DNA of 64,000 nucleotides. Origin: Roseibium hamelinense. Lineage in GTDB: Bacteria; Pseudomonadota; Alphaproteobacteria; Rhizobiales; Stappiaceae. Below, one piece after another: positions 60,313 to 64,000 of this stretch (positions are counted from its first letter, which is position 1; each line of letters starts with the position of its first letter). Location of the stretch: NCBI RefSeq assembly GCF_007830545.1, contig NZ_VLLF01000006.1, positions 1 to 64,000 of the forward strand. The letters run 5' to 3'. The notes below the pieces were generated by a model, which made no database searches, had not been told where the DNA came from, and saw only the letters and a list, made by a program, of their open reading frames with translations. The position numbers were made by a program, and so were the translations under genes.

Positions 60313-60807
60313 ATGGCAAAAAAGCTGTCATACGGAAGTCTGGACCGCAAACCCAAACGCCGCATCGTTCGATTTCCGGTTCTCCCGCTCTATGCAGCCT
60401 TTACGCTCATTGGTTTGGCGGTAACTGCAACGGTGTTTGGAACGGTGACTGGCATCGGGACGGTCAAGGACACGTTTGGCCAGCCAACCGCTATTCGGGA
60501 CATAATCATCACCGGCAGCGTTTCGGAGCCGGTTTATGTATACGACGCCCGCACCGGAGACCTCATCCAGAGCTTTGAAGTACAAGACGGCGGATTTGTA
60601 CGCGGATCGTTGCGGGCATTGGCTCGTTTGAGATTGGTCAAGGACGCCGACCAGGAAGCGCCCTACCGTTTGATCAGATGGGAAAACGGCGTTGTGTCGC
60701 TATCAGACACCGTTAGTGGAGAGCGCATTTACCTTAACGCGTTCGGCCCAGACAATGCAGCGGCGTTTGCAGCGCTGCTCGACAGAACGGGAGGAAGCCG
60801 CACATGA
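60313..60807 (+). CDS. puhC: Photosynthetic complex assembly protein PuhC
   Basis: 164 residues with one membrane helix (residues about 22-45) and a periplasmic domain with VYVYDARTGDLI and the FVRGSLRALARLR motif diagnostic of PuhC. It is needed for normal LH1-reaction-centre organisation in Rhodobacter. It follows puhB after six bases and overlaps the next small gene by four. Confidence 0.9.
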   Translation: MAKKLSYGSLDRKPKRRIVRFPVLPLYAAFTLIGLAVTATVFGTVTGIGTVKDTFGQPTAIRDIIITGSVSEPVYVYDARTGDLIQSFEVQDGGFVRGSLRALARLRLVKDADQEAPYRLIRWENGVVSLSDTVSGERIYLNAFGPDNAAAFAALLDRTGGSRT

Positions 60808-61109
60808 GCCTGATTTCAGCTCTTTTTCGACGAAAGGAAACCGTGCCTTGTACCGTTGAGATCAACAATACATTCGAGGCGCTCGGCGCTCATGTAAGGT
60901 TCGACGGTGGTGTGACGGTGGGCCCTGGGGACGAAGTGATGGTCGAAGGCGCGCCAGTGGATGTGCCGTATGGAGAAGAACAGACCTTCCGCCGAACTGC
61001 GGTTATCACTAGAGCTTCTGGTTTAGAACGGGTCTGGACGCGGGCGACCGGCGATCTCGAATTCATGGAACTTTGCGAATTTTCATTTTCAGAAAGGGCA
61101 ATAGCATGA
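60804..61109 (+). CDS. Conserved photosynthesis-cluster protein between puhC and acsF
   Basis: 101 residues, soluble, predicted beta-rich with [29 protein letters not shown] and a C-terminal [11 protein letters not shown]. Similar small genes occupy this position in other alphaproteobacterial photosynthesis clusters, but I know no assigned function. Both ends are translationally coupled (ATGA overlaps with puhC and acsF). The placement suggests a role in AcsF function or reaction-centre assembly, which is inference. Confidence 0.8.
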   Translation: MSLISALFRRKETVPCTVEINNTFEALGAHVRFDGGVTVGPGDEVMVEGAPVDVPYGEEQTFRRTAVITRASGLERVWTRATGDLEFMELCEFSFSERAIA

Positions 61110-62194
61110 ACAAGGCACTGGATACTGATATTGTCCAAAAAGACGCCAAGCCCGTTAACGAGACGACGCAAGCGGCGCTTGAATCGACAATGCTCAACCC
61201 CCGTTTTTACACCACGGATTTCGATGAGATGGATCGCATCGACGTTTCCGGCGTACGTGCTGAATGGGATGCGTTGATCGAAGAATTGCGATCCGACCCC
61301 AACAAAGGGCACTTTAAGCGTACCGCAGATTGGGATGATTTAGACATTGAAGGGCTGCCTGACGATCTCCGCCGAGAGCTGGTCGATTTTCTTGTGTCTT
61401 CGCTGACAGCTGAATTTTCAGGCTGCGTGCTTTACAAGGAAATGAAGCGGCGCGGCAAAAACAAAGAGATCTGCGAGCTTTTCGGGTTCATGAGCCGCGA
61501 CGAATCCCGCCATGCGGGTTTCATCAATGATGCGCTTAAGGACTTTGGAATTGGGGTCAACATGGGCTTTTTGGCCAAGACCAAAAAATACACCTACTTC
61601 AGGCCCAAGTTTATCTACTACGCTACCTACTTGTCGGAAAAAATCGGCTACGCGCGTTATATTACAATCTACCGACACCTCGAACGTCATCCCGAAAACC
61701 GGATCCATCCGATTTTCAAATGGTTTGAAGAATGGTGCAATGACGAATTCCGGCACGGTGAAGCGTTTTCATTGATCATGCGCTCCGATCCCAAACTCAT
61801 CAGCGGCCGGAACAAATACTGGATCAAGTTCTTTCTGCTGGCCGTTTTTGCAACCATGTATGTGCGTGATCATGCCCGTCCCGCGTTCCACAAAGCGCTT
61901 GGCATTGACATCAACGACTACGACATGAAGGTCTTCCGGTTGACCAGTGAGATTTCCAGACAGGTCTTTCCGTTGGAACTTGATCTCGACAATCCGAAAC
62001 TGCTGGCTGGTTTCAAGAAGCTTGAACGGATCAATCAAGCGATCTGTGCTGCAGACGAGCGCGGCGGTGCGGGTGGCTGGATCGCTAAAAAATTCCACAT
62101 GTTCCGGGCGGGATTGTCGTTTGCCGGGCTGTACCTGTTGCCGACAAAGGCGAATGAAATTCCGGCCACAAGCAGACTTCACCCAGTCTGGTGA
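61106..62194 (+). CDS. acsF: Mg-protoporphyrin IX monomethyl ester oxidative cyclase (aerobic)
   Basis: 362 residues from ATG 61106, which overlaps the stop of the preceding gene; the open frame starts 11 codons earlier without a site. Di-iron motifs are DESRHAGF and DEFRHGEAF, with two further Glu ligands upstream ([11 protein letters not shown]). The enzyme uses O2 to form ring E of protochlorophyllide after BchM. Its presence means bacteriochlorophyll can be made in air; an anaerobic bchE is not in this window. Confidence 0.96.
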   Translation: MNKALDTDIVQKDAKPVNETTQAALESTMLNPRFYTTDFDEMDRIDVSGVRAEWDALIEELRSDPNKGHFKRTADWDDLDIEGLPDDLRRELVDFLVSSLTAEFSGCVLYKEMKRRGKNKEICELFGFMSRDESRHAGFINDALKDFGIGVNMGFLAKTKKYTYFRPKFIYYATYLSEKIGYARYITIYRHLERHPENRIHPIFKWFEEWCNDEFRHGEAFSLIMRSDPKLISGRNKYWIKFFLLAVFATMYVRDHARPAFHKALGIDINDYDMKVFRLTSEISRQVFPLELDLDNPKLLAGFKKLERINQAICAADERGGAGGWIAKKFHMFRAGLSFAGLYLLPTKANEIPATSRLHPVW

Positions 62195-62220
62195 TCGGCT
62201 GGTAGAGAGGAAACACGATA

Positions 62221-63054
62221 GTGTCTGGCGTTGTTGCGGTTGGAATTGCGATCTTCACCTGGTGGTTTGCCACCGGCGTGGTCATGATTCTCGCGCGTCA
62301 GGGGGAGCGCCATGCAGGAATGGTCATGGCTCTTGTCACGATTGCAGCGCTTGGCGGACTTGCCGCACTTGCGTTGACGCGCGATAGCCTCACCGCAGTG
62401 TCAGCCTATATCGGTTTTTTCGGGGCCCTTATGCTCTGGGCATGGCACGAAACGGCATTCCTGTTGGGGCTGGTTACAGGTCCGCGCCGGGTCGGCCTTG
62501 AACAGTCACCGATCGAAAAAAGCCGATTTCGCGCGGCCTTCCGGACCGTGCGCGATCACGAGCTTGCGCTGGCTGCAACAATACTGTTTCTGGGGCTGTT
62601 GTTGGGCGGGGCGGCCAATCAGGCAGGACTATGGACATTTATTCTGCTATGGGGCATGCGGCTGAGCACCAAGGTCAATATTTTTCTGGGCGCACCCCAT
62701 GCTGTGAATGAACTTTTGCCGCATCGACTTTCCTATCTGGAAACTTACTTTCGAACTGATCGTCTCAGCAGGGTGTTCTGGATTTCTTTGACCGGATGCA
62801 CTGTTGTACTACTGAGCTTGATCGGGGCGGCAGCTTGGGCAAATTCGGAGTACGGACAGATAGTGGCGAGCCTGCTTGCCGCCTTCACCGGCCTGGCTTT
62901 GCTTGAACATCTGTTTTTGGTGTTGCCCGTCAAAGACAGCGCATTGTGGCATTGGGCGGCGCGGCTGTGTCCCGCGAAGCTTGAAAAAACTAACAAAACG
63001 GCAAATATGCCGGACAAACCAGAAGACTCCTGTCCGAAAACGGCCGGGGCGTAG
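62221..63054 (+). CDS. puhE: Photosynthetic complex assembly protein PuhE (DUF3623)
   Basis: 277 residues from a GTG after GAGAGGAAA. About seven transmembrane helices are seen, with [20 protein letters not shown] near residue 75 and [31 protein letters not shown] in the middle, patterns of PuhE. It modulates bacteriochlorophyll production and complex formation in Rhodobacter. The polar C-terminus ([16 protein letters not shown]) is variable. It lies between acsF and hemA, the common order. Confidence 0.9.
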   Translation: MSGVVAVGIAIFTWWFATGVVMILARQGERHAGMVMALVTIAALGGLAALALTRDSLTAVSAYIGFFGALMLWAWHETAFLLGLVTGPRRVGLEQSPIEKSRFRAAFRTVRDHELALAATILFLGLLLGGAANQAGLWTFILLWGMRLSTKVNIFLGAPHAVNELLPHRLSYLETYFRTDRLSRVFWISLTGCTVVLLSLIGAAAWANSEYGQIVASLLAAFTGLALLEHLFLVLPVKDSALWHWAARLCPAKLEKTNKTANMPDKPEDSCPKTAGA

Positions 63055-63070
63055 GCGAAAGGAACGTCTT

Positions 63071-64000
63071 ATGGATCTGAACGGATATCTTGAGGAGCGT
63101 CTCAACGCCCTTCATGAGAATGGCAATTACCGTGTATTTGCCGATCTTGAGCGCAAGGCCGGACAGTTTCCGCGAGCGCATCGCCATCGTTCCGACGGGC
63201 AAGTCGAAGATGTTACGGTGTGGTGCTCCAACGATTATTTGGGCATGGGCCAGCATGAGAAAGTCACTTCGGTCATGACCGAAGTGATTGCGAAATGTGG
63301 TGCCGGCGCGGGCGGTACCCGCAATATCTCAGGGACCAATCACTATCATGTCTTGCTGGAGCATGAGCTGGCCGACCTGCATGCGAAAGAAGCTGCGCTT
63401 ATCTTTACCTCCGGGTACGTCTCCAATTGGGCGGCATTGGGCACACTGGCTTCTCAGGTCCCAGGAATGATTGTCTACTCCGACGCCCTTAATCATGCCT
63501 CCATGATCGAAGGGATCCGTCACGCGCGCTGCGAAAAACGGATCTTCAAGCACAATGATCCGGCAGATCTCGCCAGGCTTATGGCTGCGGACGATCCGCG
63601 CGCACCAAAGATGGTCGCATTTGAGAGTGTCTATTCCATGGATGGCGATATCGCTCCGATTGCAGATATCTGCGATGTGGCAGACCGCTTCAACGCAATC
63701 ACGTATTTGGATGAAGTCCATGCTGTTGGGATGTATGGTCCGCGCGGTGGTGGCGTTGCCGAACGCGAAGGCCTCATGGACCGCGTAACGATCATCGAGG
63801 GAACGCTCGGAAAGGCGTTTGGGGTGATGGGCGGTTATATCACGGGTTCAAAAACTATTGTTGATTTCGTGCGCTCTTTCGCGAGCGGCTTTATATTCAC
63901 AACCGCTCTACCACCGGCGCTCGCCGCTGGTGCTGCAACGTCAATCCGTCATCTTAAGGAAAGCACTTCAGAACGCGAAGCACACAAGGCAGCCGTTGCA
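63071..64000 (+). CDS. hemA: 5-aminolevulinate synthase, 5' part (runs off window)
   Basis: The frame opens at ATG 63071 and stays open to the last base, giving 310 residues of an enzyme normally about 400 long. [17 protein letters not shown] and [12 protein letters not shown] are alpha-oxoamine synthase motifs, and the pyridoxal-phosphate lysine is Lys248 in [13 protein letters not shown], as in Rhodobacter enzymes. It condenses glycine and succinyl-CoA to 5-aminolevulinate, the first step of tetrapyrrole synthesis, and ends the pigment operon here. Confidence 0.95.
   Translation, partial: MDLNGYLEERLNALHENGNYRVFADLERKAGQFPRAHRHRSDGQVEDVTVWCSNDYLGMGQHEKVTSVMTEVIAKCGAGAGGTRNISGTNHYHVLLEHELADLHAKEAALIFTSGYVSNWAALGTLASQVPGMIVYSDALNHASMIEGIRHARCEKRIFKHNDPADLARLMAADDPRAPKMVAFESVYSMDGDIAPIADICDVADRFNAITYLDEVHAVGMYGPRGGGVAEREGLMDRVTIIEGTLGKAFGVMGGYITGSKTIVDFVRSFASGFIFTTALPPALAAGAATSIRHLKESTSEREAHKAAVA

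Overview
The window comes from a marine alphaproteobacterium that makes bacteriochlorophyll a, most like an aerobic anoxygenic phototroph of the Stappia/Labrenzia/Roseibium group. That placement is inference from gene families and their order; no rRNA or housekeeping marker is present. The photosynthesis genes (bchG, bchP, ppsR, ppaA, bchFNBHLM, lhaA, puhABC, acsF, puhE, hemA) are in the usual alphaproteobacterial order. The oxygen-dependent cyclase AcsF points to pigment synthesis in air. No tRNA, rRNA, CRISPR array, insertion sequence or phage gene was seen.

Layout. (1) 1-10,000: the 3' part of a giant cadherin-repeat/RTX adhesin (start outside the window), a bidirectional terminator, and a convergent TolC-family outer-membrane channel that probably serves type I secretion. 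(2) 10,300-30,300: a sugar and polyol uptake region. It holds a GntR regulator, a LacI regulator divergent from an aglEFGK-type alpha-glucoside ABC transporter (no alpha-glucosidase between the permease and ATPase genes), a DeoR/GlpR-like regulator leading a ugp-type (glycerol-3-phosphate) ABC transporter, a glpVSTPQU glycerol-type ABC transporter with two different ATPases, and a KdgK-like sugar kinase. Each of the three binding-protein genes is followed by an RNA hairpin inside its operon, probably to raise binding-protein expression over the permeases. (3) 30,278-37,806 on the minus strand: a compact seven-gene V/A-type rotary ATPase operon (ntpB-D-I-K-E, a DUF2764 protein, ntpA). The rotor subunit keeps a sodium-type ligand set. 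(4) 38,328-41,524: a KefF-like quinone reductase with a KefB/C-type cation/proton antiporter, then a DsbA/FrnE-like thiol oxidoreductase. (5) 41,770-64,000: the photosynthesis gene cluster, cut off inside hemA.

How it works together. The photosynthesis cluster splits around a divergent control region at about 48.4-48.6 kb. The minus strand carries ppaA and ppsR, then bchG, a PucC-family transporter gene, bchP and a small membrane-protein gene. The plus strand carries bchF to hemA as about 15 kb of tightly packed, often overlapping genes. I found PpsR/CrtJ-type palindromes (TGT-N12-ACA) that overlap plausible -35 boxes in front of bchG and bchF, so the repressor PpsR and its antagonist PpaA probably control both arms. 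The most unusual feature is the probable sodium-type V/A-ATPase operon and Kef system directly beside the photosynthesis genes. The most testable new inferences are its ion specificity, the asymmetric nucleotide sites of GlpS/GlpT, and a possibly leaderless bchG transcript.
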